A stretch of DNA of 9,822 bases. Source: Nitrospira sp. ST-bin4. Lineage in GTDB: Bacteria; Nitrospirota; Nitrospiria; Nitrospirales; Nitrospiraceae. This document shows positions 1 to 6,736 of this stretch, piece by piece. The stretch spans positions 24,406 to 34,227 of the forward strand of contig MSXM01000008.1 of the NCBI GenBank assembly GCA_002083565.1. Direction: 5' to 3'. Positions within the stretch are counted from its first letter, which is position 1. Each line of letters starts with the position of its first letter. The notes beneath the pieces are model-generated. The model saw only the letters and a list, made by a program, of their open reading frames with translations. It had not been told where the DNA came from and did not search any database. The translations under genes were made by a program, and so were the position numbers.

Positions 1-2733
1 GAGGAGTATTTCGGCGGATTGAGCCGCGAGCTCTTCGGGCTCCAGTGGGGCTTGAAGGCGATGGCCGCCACAGGTCTGGGCGCGCGATTGACCGGCAAGT
101 CGATCAGAAACCAGGTTGAGCAGATGGCCAGGACCTTCATCGCCGGAGCCTCGATTGCGGACGCGGCTCCGGTGTTGTCGCGTTTATGGACAGAAGGCCG
201 GGCCTGGTCCGTCGATTTGTTGGGAGAGGCGACGACCAGCGAACAGGAAGCCGACCTCTACCGCGACCATTGTCTGGACGCATTGACGGAGTTAGGACGT
301 ACTTCGTCCGCCTGGTCTCCCGCCGCGCTGCTGGAAGAAGATCACCTCGGTCCCCTGCCTCGCGTACAACTTTCGCTCAAGATTTCGGCGCTCTCCTCGC
401 GGCTGGACCCGATTGATCCCGACGGGAGCTATCGATCAGTGGCGGCGCGTCTCCGGCCATTGGTCAATCAGGCCCTGTCGCTACCTGCCGGATTGATTTT
501 TGATATGGAGCAGGCGGAGACGAAACCGCTTCTCTTGGATATTTTCAAACGGCTGTTTGCCGAGCCACCCTATCGCGCCTATCCATACGCCGGCCTCGCA
601 CTGCAAGCCTACCACCGGGACACCGGAGGAGACGTTGCGGACCTGCTCGCCTGGTCCCGGCTGCGCGGCGCGCCCATCACGATTCGACTGGTGAAAGGGG
701 CCTACTGGGATTCCGACACGGTCCGCTATCGCCAGGCCGGGTGGCCGATTCCGCTGTTCGAGCAGAAAGCGGACACGGACGCCAACTACGAGCGATTGAT
801 CCGCACCCTGTTCGACCATGCCGATCTCATCCGCCCTACCTTCGGTACGCACAATTTGCGCACACTGGCCGTAATCGAGGCCGTAGCGGATGCCTGTGGA
901 TTGCCGCCGAATGCACGGGAGTACCAAATGATCTACGGCATGGCCGAGCCTTTTCAGCAGGCCATGGTGAAGCTTGGCCGCCGCGTACGCCTGTACACCC
1001 CCGTAGGTCGCCTGTTGCCCGGCATGGCCTACCTGGTAAGGCGCCTGCTGGAAAATACCTCGAATGAATCGTTTCTCCGGAAAGAGTACGTCGAGTCTCA
1101 GCCGCTGGCACGGCTTCTCGCTCCTCCTGCCGCCCCGGCACCGTCCGCCGCTGCCAAACCGTCCAACGGCGCGTACAGTTTCATGAACGAGCCGCACAGC
1201 GATTTCTCCCAGGAGACAGTCCGCCGCGCCATGCAGGAAGGAATTTCCTCGGTTCGATCTCAATTGGGACGGCAATGGGACATCGACTCCTCGTTGCCAC
1301 CGATCACAGGTCCCTGGCTGACCTCGCATAATCCATGTTACCCCGATCAGAACGTCGCTTCAGTGCGAGGCGCAGCGCTCTCGGATCTCGATCGGGCCAT
1401 CCAACAGGCACAAAGCCATGCCGACAGTTGGCGTCGCCGGTCCGCCGAGGAGCGCGCGGCGATCTTGCGGCAAGCCGCCGCCGACATGAGCCGCCGCCGA
1501 TTCGAGCTCGCCGCATGGGAAGTGTTTGAGGTGGGAAAGCCCTGGCGGGAAGCGGACGCCGACGTCGCCGAGGCCATCGACTTTCTTCGCTATTATGGCG
1601 ACGAGATCTGCCGTCTCTCCAGGCCTGCGAGGCTCGGAAACCGGCCGGGAGAGCTGAACCATCGCGTCTATAGCCCGCGCGGAGTGACGGCCGTCATCGC
1701 GCCGTGGAACTTTCCGCTCGCCATCCCGGCCGGGATGATTGCGGCGGCGCTGGCGGTGGGCAACACCGTGCTCTTCAAGCCGTCGGAGCGGTCCTCCCGG
1801 CTGGGGCTCTTGCTCACGCAGATGTTAGTTGAAGCCGGGGTTCCGCCCGGCGTGGTGAGTTGCCTGCCCGGCGGACCGGAGATCGGCCAGGCGCTCGTTG
1901 CACATCCACAGATTACGACGATCGCATTTACCGGATCGAAAACCGTGGGGCTCCGCATTCTGACCGATGCCGCTCACGTACATCCGGGCCAGCCGATGGT
2001 CAAACGGGTGATCGCCGAGATGGGTGGAAAGAACGCCATCATCGTCGATGAGACGGCGGATCTCGATGAGGCGATCGCTGGAATCGTGACATCGTTTACA
2101 GGCTATGCGGGACAGAAATGCTCGGCCTGTTCACGGGCCATCGTGCATCGCGCGGTCTACGACCAGTTCACCGCCAGATTGCGGGATGCCGTGTTGAGTC
2201 TGGAGATCGGCGATCCGGCCGAGCCCGGCACTCGAGTGGGTCCGGTGATCGATGCGCGCGCGCACGCATCGATTCAGCAGTTCATTGCCGACGGTCGTCA
2301 GGAAGGCCGGCTCCTGGTTGAGCGGTCCGTCGAGCAGGCCGGATACTTCGTCGGCCCGGCGGTGTTTGTCGATGTCGAGCCTCATCACCGTCTGGCACAA
2401 GAAGAAATATTTGGTCCGGTATTGGCAGTCATGAAGGCAGAAAGTTTTGCCGATGCCCTTCGAATGGCGAACGGAACGTCCTACGCCCTCACAGGAGGCG
2501 TCTATTCCAGAAGCCCGGCCAACCTTGCGCTGGCCCGCGACCAATTCGATGTAGGGAACCTGTACTTGAACCGGCCGATTACCGGCGCGCTGGTGAGCCG
2601 CCAGCCGTTCGGCGGACATCGATACTCAGGGGTGGGCGCGAAAGCCGGCGGGGAGGATTATCTCACGCAGTTCATGATCGCCCGCGTGATCAGCGAAAAT
2701 ACCCTCCGGCGTGGATTCGAATCGGCTGAGTGA
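1..2733 (+). CDS. putA: Bifunctional proline dehydrogenase / L-glutamate-gamma-semialdehyde dehydrogenase (PutA), 5' end outside window
   Basis: Oxidises proline to P5C (FAD-dependent proline dehydrogenase), then glutamate semialdehyde to glutamate (NAD-dependent aldehyde dehydrogenase), with channelling between the two sites. The frame is open from base 1, so the true start lies upstream; a TTG at 19 is only an internal codon. Visible are 910 residues against roughly 1000 for the family. Proline dehydrogenase barrel: about visible residues 80-370, with VKGAYWDSD, FGTHN and the C-terminal signature YLVRRLLENTSNESF (Arg347, Arg348, Glu351). A Pro/Ala-rich linker follows. ALDH domain: about 440-890, with APWNFPLAIPAG, FTGSK, catalytic Glu673 in EMGGKN and nucleophile Cys707 in GQKCSACSR, 34 residues apart as is usual. 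No N-terminal DNA-binding domain can be judged from this fragment. The 3' end overlaps the convergent gene by 108 bp, and no terminator is visible. Confidence 0.96.
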   Translation, partial: EEYFGGLSRELFGLQWGLKAMAATGLGARLTGKSIRNQVEQMARTFIAGASIADAAPVLSRLWTEGRAWSVDLLGEATTSEQEADLYRDHCLDALTELGRTSSAWSPAALLEEDHLGPLPRVQLSLKISALSSRLDPIDPDGSYRSVAARLRPLVNQALSLPAGLIFDMEQAETKPLLLDIFKRLFAEPPYRAYPYAGLALQAYHRDTGGDVADLLAWSRLRGAPITIRLVKGAYWDSDTVRYRQAGWPIPLFEQKADTDANYERLIRTLFDHADLIRPTFGTHNLRTLAVIEAVADACGLPPNAREYQMIYGMAEPFQQAMVKLGRRVRLYTPVGRLLPGMAYLVRRLLENTSNESFLRKEYVESQPLARLLAPPAAPAPSAAAKPSNGAYSFMNEPHSDFSQETVRRAMQEGISSVRSQLGRQWDIDSSLPPITGPWLTSHNPCYPDQNVASVRGAALSDLDRAIQQAQSHADSWRRRSAEERAAILRQAAADMSRRRFELAAWEVFEVGKPWREADADVAEAIDFLRYYGDEICRLSRPARLGNRPGELNHRVYSPRGVTAVIAPWNFPLAIPAGMIAAALAVGNTVLFKPSERSSRLGLLLTQMLVEAGVPPGVVSCLPGGPEIGQALVAHPQITTIAFTGSKTVGLRILTDAAHVHPGQPMVKRVIAEMGGKNAIIVDETADLDEAIAGIVTSFTGYAGQKCSACSRAIVHRAVYDQFTARLRDAVLSLEIGDPAEPGTRVGPVIDARAHASIQQFIADGRQEGRLLVERSVEQAGYFVGPAVFVDVEPHHRLAQEEIFGPVLAVMKAESFADALRMANGTSYALTGGVYSRSPANLALARDQFDVGNLYLNRPITGALVSRQPFGGHRYSGVGAKAGGEDYLTQFMIARVISENTLRRGFESAE

Positions 2734-3525
2734 GCCCTTGGCAGGCTTCACATCGTAACTTTCAAGTTCCTCGGTGATTTCCGTCACGACACCGCGATCC
2801 TCTTTCACGGCCGACAGCTCCTGCCGCTCCGAGTACTTGATCAGTCCAACACCCTTCGCGAACCAGGCCGTCATGACATCCAATCCGGCGATCGTACGCC
2901 GGCTGGCCGAGAGATGTATCCGCATGGTCATTTTGGCTTCGACCTTGATGGCGTCCTGGAACGTCCCGGCCGGCACCGTGATCGTCTCCCGGCTGATGAG
3001 ACCGCTCCATCCACGCACATCGACCTTCTCATCGGTGCCGTCACGGTCCATATCCGTGCCGAAGTCGAGGCCGGTCCGATCGAACTGCTGGAACGATGAC
3101 GGGATGACAAGCGGAAAGCGAAAAATCTGGTAAGGAATAATTTGCTTTTCGAGGGGCGTCCCGGGATCGGCCCCGTAATACACAATGCCGACAGCATCTC
3201 GCCGGTAATAACTCTCCGAGGGACCATGATTGCCGGGATTGGTATCCTGAAACACGGTGACCGACACGCCCTTGATCGTCTTGGTTCCTGTCACCTTCGA
3301 AACATTGGTAAAGAATTTGTTCTCGACGGTCTGAAGCGGGCCCTCCGTGATCTGTCCTTTATAGGTCCACCGGCTCCCGATGGAATCGGGAAAGTAGTCG
3401 GCGGATTGGGAAATGGTGACCGGCTCTTCGGCGCCGAGGAGCGCGGGATTGAGCCCCACCCCAAGCAGAAGGCCCACCACTCCCGCGAAAAGCAACCGTC
3501 GCATCGATCTTTGCTCCAACATCAT
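2626..3525 (-). CDS. Exported protein of unknown function, C-terminus antisense to putA
   Basis: I do not recognise a named gene. The 299-residue product has a basic n-region (RSMRR), a hydrophobic core (LLFAGVVGLLLGVGL) and a likely signal-peptidase site near ALLGAEE, so it is probably secreted to the periplasm. The mature part is rich in beta-type sequence. It carries motifs I associate with widespread uncharacterised secreted proteins: DYFPDSIGSRWTYKG near the start, ETITVPAGTFQDAIKVEAK in the middle and WFAKGVGLIKYSE later. Two adjacent ATGs (3525, 3522) have GAGGGAG a few bases upstream; a third ATG at 3504 would give 292 residues and still keep the signal peptide. The last 35 codons (2629-2733) lie opposite the conserved end of putA and probably arose by read-through past an older stop. 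A good promoter candidate sits upstream at 3558-3586. Confidence 0.82.
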   Translation of the reverse strand: MMLEQRSMRRLLFAGVVGLLLGVGLNPALLGAEEPVTISQSADYFPDSIGSRWTYKGQITEGPLQTVENKFFTNVSKVTGTKTIKGVSVTVFQDTNPGNHGPSESYYRRDAVGIVYYGADPGTPLEKQIIPYQIFRFPLVIPSSFQQFDRTGLDFGTDMDRDGTDEKVDVRGWSGLISRETITVPAGTFQDAIKVEAKMTMRIHLSASRRTIAGLDVMTAWFAKGVGLIKYSERQELSAVKEDRGVVTEITEELESYDVKPAKGSLSRFESTPEGIFADHAGDHELREIILPAGFRAHP

Positions 3526-3557
3526 GCCGCTCCCTCATTCAACAGACGACAGACCGT

Positions 3558-3586
3558 ACCATAGGCATCTCGAAGGCGGCAAGCAA
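3558..3586 (-). promoter_or_regulatory. Predicted sigma-70 type promoter of the exported-protein gene
   Basis: Read on the minus strand this is TTGCTT (3586-3581), a 17-base spacer, then TATGGT (3563-3558). Transcription would start near 3551, leaving a leader of about 25 nt with a Shine-Dalgarno before the ATG at 3525. It was found by eye, with no scoring. Confidence 0.5.
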
Positions 3587-3624
3587 ACGGCTGTTCCCTC
3601 CGTGAATACGTGACAAAACCAGCC

Positions 3625-3640
3625 CGAGGCACATGCCTCG
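3625..3640. repeat. Short perfect inverted repeat (6-bp arms, 4-nt loop)
   Basis: CGAGGC-ACAT-GCCTCG; the A and T flanking the loop can also pair. No T-run follows on either strand, so it is not a standard intrinsic terminator. It lies in the 295-bp gap between the divergent exported-protein and SDR genes and could be an operator or a small RNA hairpin. The rest of this gap (3526-3820) holds the minus-strand promoter, the word-repeat at 3663-3694 and no other gene I can support. Confidence 0.4.
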
Positions 3641-3662
3641 TGAAGCGCTCGTTCGCTCAGAA

Positions 3663-3694
3663 GAGCTGATGGCGAATGGCCGATAGCTGATAAT
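3663..3694 (+). repeat. Degenerate intergenic word-repeat, copy A
   Basis: The stretch is built of related short words: GAGCTGATGGCGAATGGC, then CGATAGCTGATAA. The 15-mer CTGATGGCGAATGGC at 3666-3680 recurs exactly at 4611-4625, on the far side of the SDR gene. The tract has no coding potential of its own. Confidence 0.55.
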
Positions 3695-3820
3695 ATTGGA
3701 GTGGACTAGGAATCGAGGTCGAGTCGATACTGCGATCCGACAACGCGCTGTCAGCCATACGCTCCCCACCAGACGATACCCTTGCCTTCGCCCGCCGGTC
3801 CTCTCATAATCCGGACTCGC

Positions 3821-4597
3821 ATGCCACGCTCAGCCTCGAAGACACGGACTGCTACGAGCAGGCCCGATCGATCGAACACCAGTCCCGCCGTCTTGATCAC
3901 CGGCGCATCCGGCGGCATCGGTCGGGCCATTAGCTGCGCGTTCGGCAGGATCGGATGGTATGTCGGCGTCCACTATGGTCAGAATAAACGCGCCGCAAAC
4001 ACGACGCTCCGGAAAGTCCTCGCGGCAGGCGGCGCAGGCGATCTCTATCAAGCGGACATCCGTGAGTCCGAGTCGGTGCAGCGGATGGTCGATGCCTGGC
4101 GCTGCCGCGTATCGAATCCATCGGCGTTGGTCTGCAACGCGGGAATCGGGTCGAGCGGTTTGCTGGTGCGTTATCGGGAACGAGTCTGGGACGACATGAT
4201 AGCGACGAACCTGACGGGAACCTTTCACTGCCTCCAGGCCATGGCTCCCGTGCTGATCTCACATCGAGGCGGGTCCATCGTGGTGATCGGTTCTCATACG
4301 GGATTTCATGGCGCCACCGGCCAGGCAGCCTATGCGACATCCAAAGCCGGATTGATCGGATTGGTCAAAACTGCGGCGCTGGAATGGGGCCCCTACAACA
4401 TCCGGGTGAATCTCCTGCTGCCCGGATGGCAGAAAACGAACCTGACTGAAGGCATCTTCCCTGAAAACAGCGGATGGCTCGACCATGCGTTGCGCCGGCC
4501 CCCTTCGCTGGACGAATCGGCACAGACCGTCGTGCATCTAACGCAGCTCACCGGGATCTCAGGACAAGTCTGGAACTGCGACAGCCGAAACCTCTAA
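3821..4597 (+). CDS. Short-chain dehydrogenase/reductase, FabG-like
   Basis: A classical SDR, predicted to reduce a carbonyl or oxidise an alcohol with NAD(P)H; the substrate is unknown. Rossmann motif TGASGGIGRA, then CNAGIG, the Asn of ATNLTGTF, and the catalytic set Ser (VIGSHTG), Tyr 13 residues later and Lys four after that (YATSK) are all present. The start is uncertain. ATG 3821 gives 258 residues and is the last plausible start before the Rossmann fold; a TTG at 3782 would add 13. Neither has a clear Shine-Dalgarno. Even from 3821 the N-terminus carries about 15-20 extra residues rich in Arg, Lys, Ser and Thr. At the C-terminus the usual FabG ending GQ-x-(3-4)-DGG is replaced by GQVWNCDSRNL, so a true fatty-acid FabG role is doubtful. 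It lies 150 bp upstream of bioD on the same strand; a link to biotin synthesis is only inference. Confidence 0.85.
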   Translation: MPRSASKTRTATSRPDRSNTSPAVLITGASGGIGRAISCAFGRIGWYVGVHYGQNKRAANTTLRKVLAAGGAGDLYQADIRESESVQRMVDAWRCRVSNPSALVCNAGIGSSGLLVRYRERVWDDMIATNLTGTFHCLQAMAPVLISHRGGSIVVIGSHTGFHGATGQAAYATSKAGLIGLVKTAALEWGPYNIRVNLLLPGWQKTNLTEGIFPENSGWLDHALRRPPSLDESAQTVVHLTQLTGISGQVWNCDSRNL

Positions 4598-4604
4598 CAA
4601 GAGC

Positions 4605-4630
4605 ATATGGCTGATGGCGAATGGCAAAGG
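4605..4630 (+). repeat. Degenerate intergenic word-repeat, copy B1
   Basis: ATATGGCTGATGGCGAATGGC lies just after the SDR stop codon and contains the 15-mer shared exactly with 3666-3680. Its ATGGCTGATGG (4607-4617) is also the perfect reverse complement of 4700-4710, so B1 and B2 form an 11-bp inverted repeat separated by 82 bp. Confidence 0.55.
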
Positions 4631-4652
4631 GCACAAGCAATTGGGAGCTGAC

Positions 4653-4751
4653 ATGAAACATTCTTTTTCTCAGGCTATCGCATGTCGGTTCTTGTCAGAC
4701 CATCAGCCATCTGCTATTAGCGATACGCTATCAGCTCTTATCTCTCTATGA
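4653..4751 (+). CDS. Possible 32-residue leader ORF coupled to bioD
   Basis: This ATG-initiated frame runs 32 codons and ends in TGA at 4749-4751. That stop overlaps the bioD start as ATGA (4748-4751), the usual geometry of translational coupling. GGGAG at 4643-4647 sits 5 nt before the ATG and is a fair Shine-Dalgarno, whereas bioD has only a pyrimidine-rich tract before its own ATG. The peptide begins MKHSFSQAIACRF and ends LSALISL; it has no recognised domain. Part of the frame (4698-4736) is the degenerate word-repeat, so it may be open by chance; 32 stop-free codons are not statistically remarkable. It may be a short translated leader that delivers ribosomes to bioD, or an accident. Confidence 0.33.
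   Translation: MKHSFSQAIACRFLSDHQPSAISDTLSALISL
4698..4736 (-). repeat. Degenerate intergenic word-repeat, copy B2 (inverted)
   Basis: On the minus strand it reads GAGCTGATAGCG, then TATCGCTAATAGC, then AGATGGCTGATGG, made of the same words as copies A and B1. It includes a small hairpin TAGCG-ATA-CGCTA (4718-4730). It ends 12 bp before the bioD start. Confidence 0.5.
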
Positions 4752-5485
4752 GCCACGGCATCTTCATAACCGGCACAGATACCGGCGTCGGCAAAACATT
4801 GGTCGCCGCTGCCGTCGCCTTGGCATTGAAGGAACAAGGCCGCGAGGTGGGTGTGATGAAGCCCGTCGAAACCGGCGTCCCCCCTTCCAAAACCGGTCAA
4901 TCTGATGCCGCAAGACTTCGCGCGATCATCGACGGTGAAGACCAGCTTGGGGCAATCTGCCCCTACCCATTCACCTTGCCGGTGGCACCGCTGGCTGCCG
5001 CGCAGGCCGAACGCCAGGCGATCAATCCGGAAGTCATCAAAAAGATCTATCGCCTGCTCTCCGACCGGTATGACTATATGGTCGTGGAAGGCGTCGGCGG
5101 GGTATCGGTGCCGATCACGCCGGACAGCGATGTCATGGACCTGATGGCCCAACTGAAACTGCCGGCGGTGATTGTCGGGCGATCCGGGCTTGGCGGGATC
5201 AACCATGCACTGTTGACGATTGAGGCCTTGCGGCGAAGGAAAATTCCGGTTATCGCGTTGATCTTGAACCAAACACACCCGACCAGGTCGAAGATCATGC
5301 GCATCCAAGAGCGCACCACCATCGACCTGCTGCTGAAACAGGCAGGTGTGCCGGTGCTCGGTCCACTTCCTTATCGGTCAGGGTTATCGAAACGATTTCG
5401 ACCGTCCGTCATTCACCTCTCCCGATCCGCAGCGATCATGAAGCTGGTGAAGTTGATACTCTCATTCGGCCGACGAAGCCGCTGA
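4748..5485 (+). CDS. bioD: ATP-dependent dethiobiotin synthetase BioD
   Basis: Catalyses closure of the ureido ring of dethiobiotin from 7,8-diaminononanoate, CO2 and ATP, the penultimate step of biotin synthesis, in the cytoplasm. The P-loop GTDTGVGKT is at residues 9-17. MKPVETG (37-43) carries the active-site Lys38. VEGVGGVSVPI (113-123) supplies the acidic Mg/ATP site, and LNQ (173-175) fits the base-binding position. Length is 245 against about 225 for the E. coli enzyme. The excess is mainly a basic C-terminal tail (MKLVKLILSFGRRSR) encoded where the gene overlaps the end of thiE by 50 bp. The ATG is fixed by the conserved N-terminus, but no Shine-Dalgarno precedes it; translation may be coupled to the small ORF ending at 4751. 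No other biotin gene is in the window apart from, possibly, the upstream SDR. Confidence 0.95.
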   Translation: MSHGIFITGTDTGVGKTLVAAAVALALKEQGREVGVMKPVETGVPPSKTGQSDAARLRAIIDGEDQLGAICPYPFTLPVAPLAAAQAERQAINPEVIKKIYRLLSDRYDYMVVEGVGGVSVPITPDSDVMDLMAQLKLPAVIVGRSGLGGINHALLTIEALRRRKIPVIALILNQTHPTRSKIMRIQERTTIDLLLKQAGVPVLGPLPYRSGLSKRFRPSVIHLSRSAAIMKLVKLILSFGRRSR

Positions 5486-6074
5486 CGGCCCGTCTGACAT
5501 CGGGTGCGTTGAGAATTGCGGAGATCACCGCCACACCGTTGGCTCCCGCCTGCATCACCTCTCCGACATTCTCGAGTGTGACTCCTCCGATAGCAAAGAC
5601 CGGCAACGCCGTGAGCGAACGGACTGCGCGCAGTCCTTCGATCCCGACAACCGGGTCATGATCCTGCTTGGAACCTGGCTTGAAGACCGGCCCGAAACCG
5701 ATGTAGTCGGGCTTGAGTGTCTCAGCCTCTGTGACCTGATCTCTGTTGTGAGTCGAGAGCCCGATCAATTTCGCCGGCCCCATGATCCTTCTGGCATAGC
5801 CATAGGGCAAATCGCCCTGCCCAAGATGCACGCCGTCCGCATCGACCGCCAGAGCCAGATCGCAGCGATCGTTCACGATAAAGGTGACGCCCATCTCGAA
5901 CGCAACTTTCCGTAGCACCGACGCGTCGTCATACGCCTCCTTCATGGAGGCCGTCTTGTTGCGGTATTGAAAGATCCTGACTCCTGCTTCAGCCGAAGCC
6001 TTCAGCACGTCGGTGAGCGGCCGGTCAGGCCGGACCACTGGATCGAGAATCACGTAGAGGCCGGACAGTGCCAT
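5436..6074 (-). CDS. thiE: Thiamine phosphate synthase ThiE
   Basis: Joins HMP-pyrophosphate and the thiazole phosphate to make thiamine phosphate. The 212-residue TIM-barrel protein has the family length and motifs: QYRNK (36-40), VNDR (67-70), DGVHLGQGD (80-88, metal and pyrophosphate binding), GLSTHN (105-110), YIGFGPVF (124-131), a Lys at 136 that fits the usual TK position although the loop reads PGSKQDHD, then AIGGV (161-165) and VAVISAI (181-187). The ATG at 6074 is fixed by the conserved start; only a weak GATGA lies before it. It is the last gene of a minus-strand run, 71 bp after the SRPBCC gene. The 3' end overlaps bioD tail to tail by 50 bp. The leader has no convincing TPP riboswitch. 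Confidence 0.95.
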   Translation of the reverse strand: MALSGLYVILDPVVRPDRPLTDVLKASAEAGVRIFQYRNKTASMKEAYDDASVLRKVAFEMGVTFIVNDRCDLALAVDADGVHLGQGDLPYGYARRIMGPAKLIGLSTHNRDQVTEAETLKPDYIGFGPVFKPGSKQDHDPVVGIEGLRAVRSLTALPVFAIGGVTLENVGEVMQAGANGVAVISAILNAPDVRRAVSGFVGRMRVSTSPAS

Positions 6075-6121
6075 AGTTCATCGACTGAGCGATATCGGGA
6101 CAGACAGAGCGTTGCTTCTCA

Positions 6122-6136
6122 GTGAAACCGGTTCAC
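6122..6136. repeat. Palindromic site in the thiE upstream gap
   Basis: GTGAAACCGGTTCAC has 5-bp arms GTGAA/TTCAC and contains the self-complementary octamer AACCGGTT. It lies in the 71-bp gap between the SRPBCC stop and the thiE start and might be a regulator site. No promoter hexamers of quality were seen beside it. Confidence 0.3.
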
Positions 6137-6145
6137 ATCTGCACG

Positions 6146-6736
6146 CTATTTCCCAATCCGCTCCAGCGCCTTTCGTTTCACGATTCGAAAGTGGGCTTCC
6201 AACTCCTGCCGCATCACCACGGCAATCAACCAATCGGGTGTCACGGAATCGAGTTCGACGGTCAGGTCGAAATCGGCGCTGGTCTGATTGCCCTCCCCGG
6301 TTGGACGAAGCTTCCAGACACGGTGATAGCGCTTAAAGTCGCCGCCTTTGAGATCCGTCACGAGGCCGCCATCGGGCAACATCCGCGAGTCCGTGACCAG
6401 CCGATGCTCACCGGGCATCAGCGCATGCGTGATACGAAGATCGATCGTGGCAACTCCTTCATGGATGTTGAGATCGGCCACTCGCATGTGGACTTCAAAC
6501 AGTTCCGGCCAATGCAGGTAGTCCGCCAGCAGCGACTGAATGACTTCCGGTTTTGCCGGAAACAGAACACGCGCCGTCGCACGAACGCCCCCACCAGACT
6601 CCACCTTGACGTCCAAGATATCTGCATCCGAAGCCTCGCAGGTGCCCCAAGGCCACCACACCGCGCACAGCGATCCGACGAGGACAAGCAGCGGCAGGAT
6701 AGGCATCCCGGCCGCCGGGCTATCCGACGATCGCAT
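6146..6736 (-). CDS. Exported SRPBCC (START/polyketide-cyclase fold) protein
   Basis: Predicted secreted or membrane-anchored protein of 196 residues. After a short n-region with Arg2, the core PILPLLVLVGSLCAVWWPW is followed by GTCEASDAD, a likely signal-peptidase region. The rest matches the SRPBCC ligand-binding fold: ARVLFPAKPEVIQSLLADY-HWPELF near its start, beta-rich middle strands, and a long C-terminal helix (MRQELEAHFRIVKRKALERI). Such proteins usually bind a hydrophobic ligand; the ligand here is unknown. The start is uncertain. ATG 6736 is preferred because it overlaps the upstream DGQHR gene by 17 bp (translational coupling) and gives a charged n-region. ATG 6706 would give 186 residues, and an ATG at 6829 would overlap too far. 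Neither preferred start has a strong Shine-Dalgarno. Confidence 0.78.
   Translation of the reverse strand: MRSSDSPAAGMPILPLLVLVGSLCAVWWPWGTCEASDADILDVKVESGGGVRATARVLFPAKPEVIQSLLADYLHWPELFEVHMRVADLNIHEGVATIDLRITHALMPGEHRLVTDSRMLPDGGLVTDLKGGDFKRYHRVWKLRPTGEGNQTSADFDLTVELDSVTPDWLIAVVMRQELEAHFRIVKRKALERIGK

Noticed and set aside
481..1329. 282-codon minus-strand frame inside putA
   Set aside because: It is antisense to the conserved proline dehydrogenase domain and its composition is typical of a shadow frame; no start signal was seen.
3539..3769. 76-codon minus-strand frame upstream of the exported-protein gene
   Set aside because: It spans the predicted promoter and the intergenic word-repeat, and the product has no domain or ribosome binding site.
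6075..6145. TPP riboswitch before thiE
   Set aside because: A CTGAGA is present on the minus strand, but the other conserved THI-box segments are missing and 71 bp is too short for the full aptamer.
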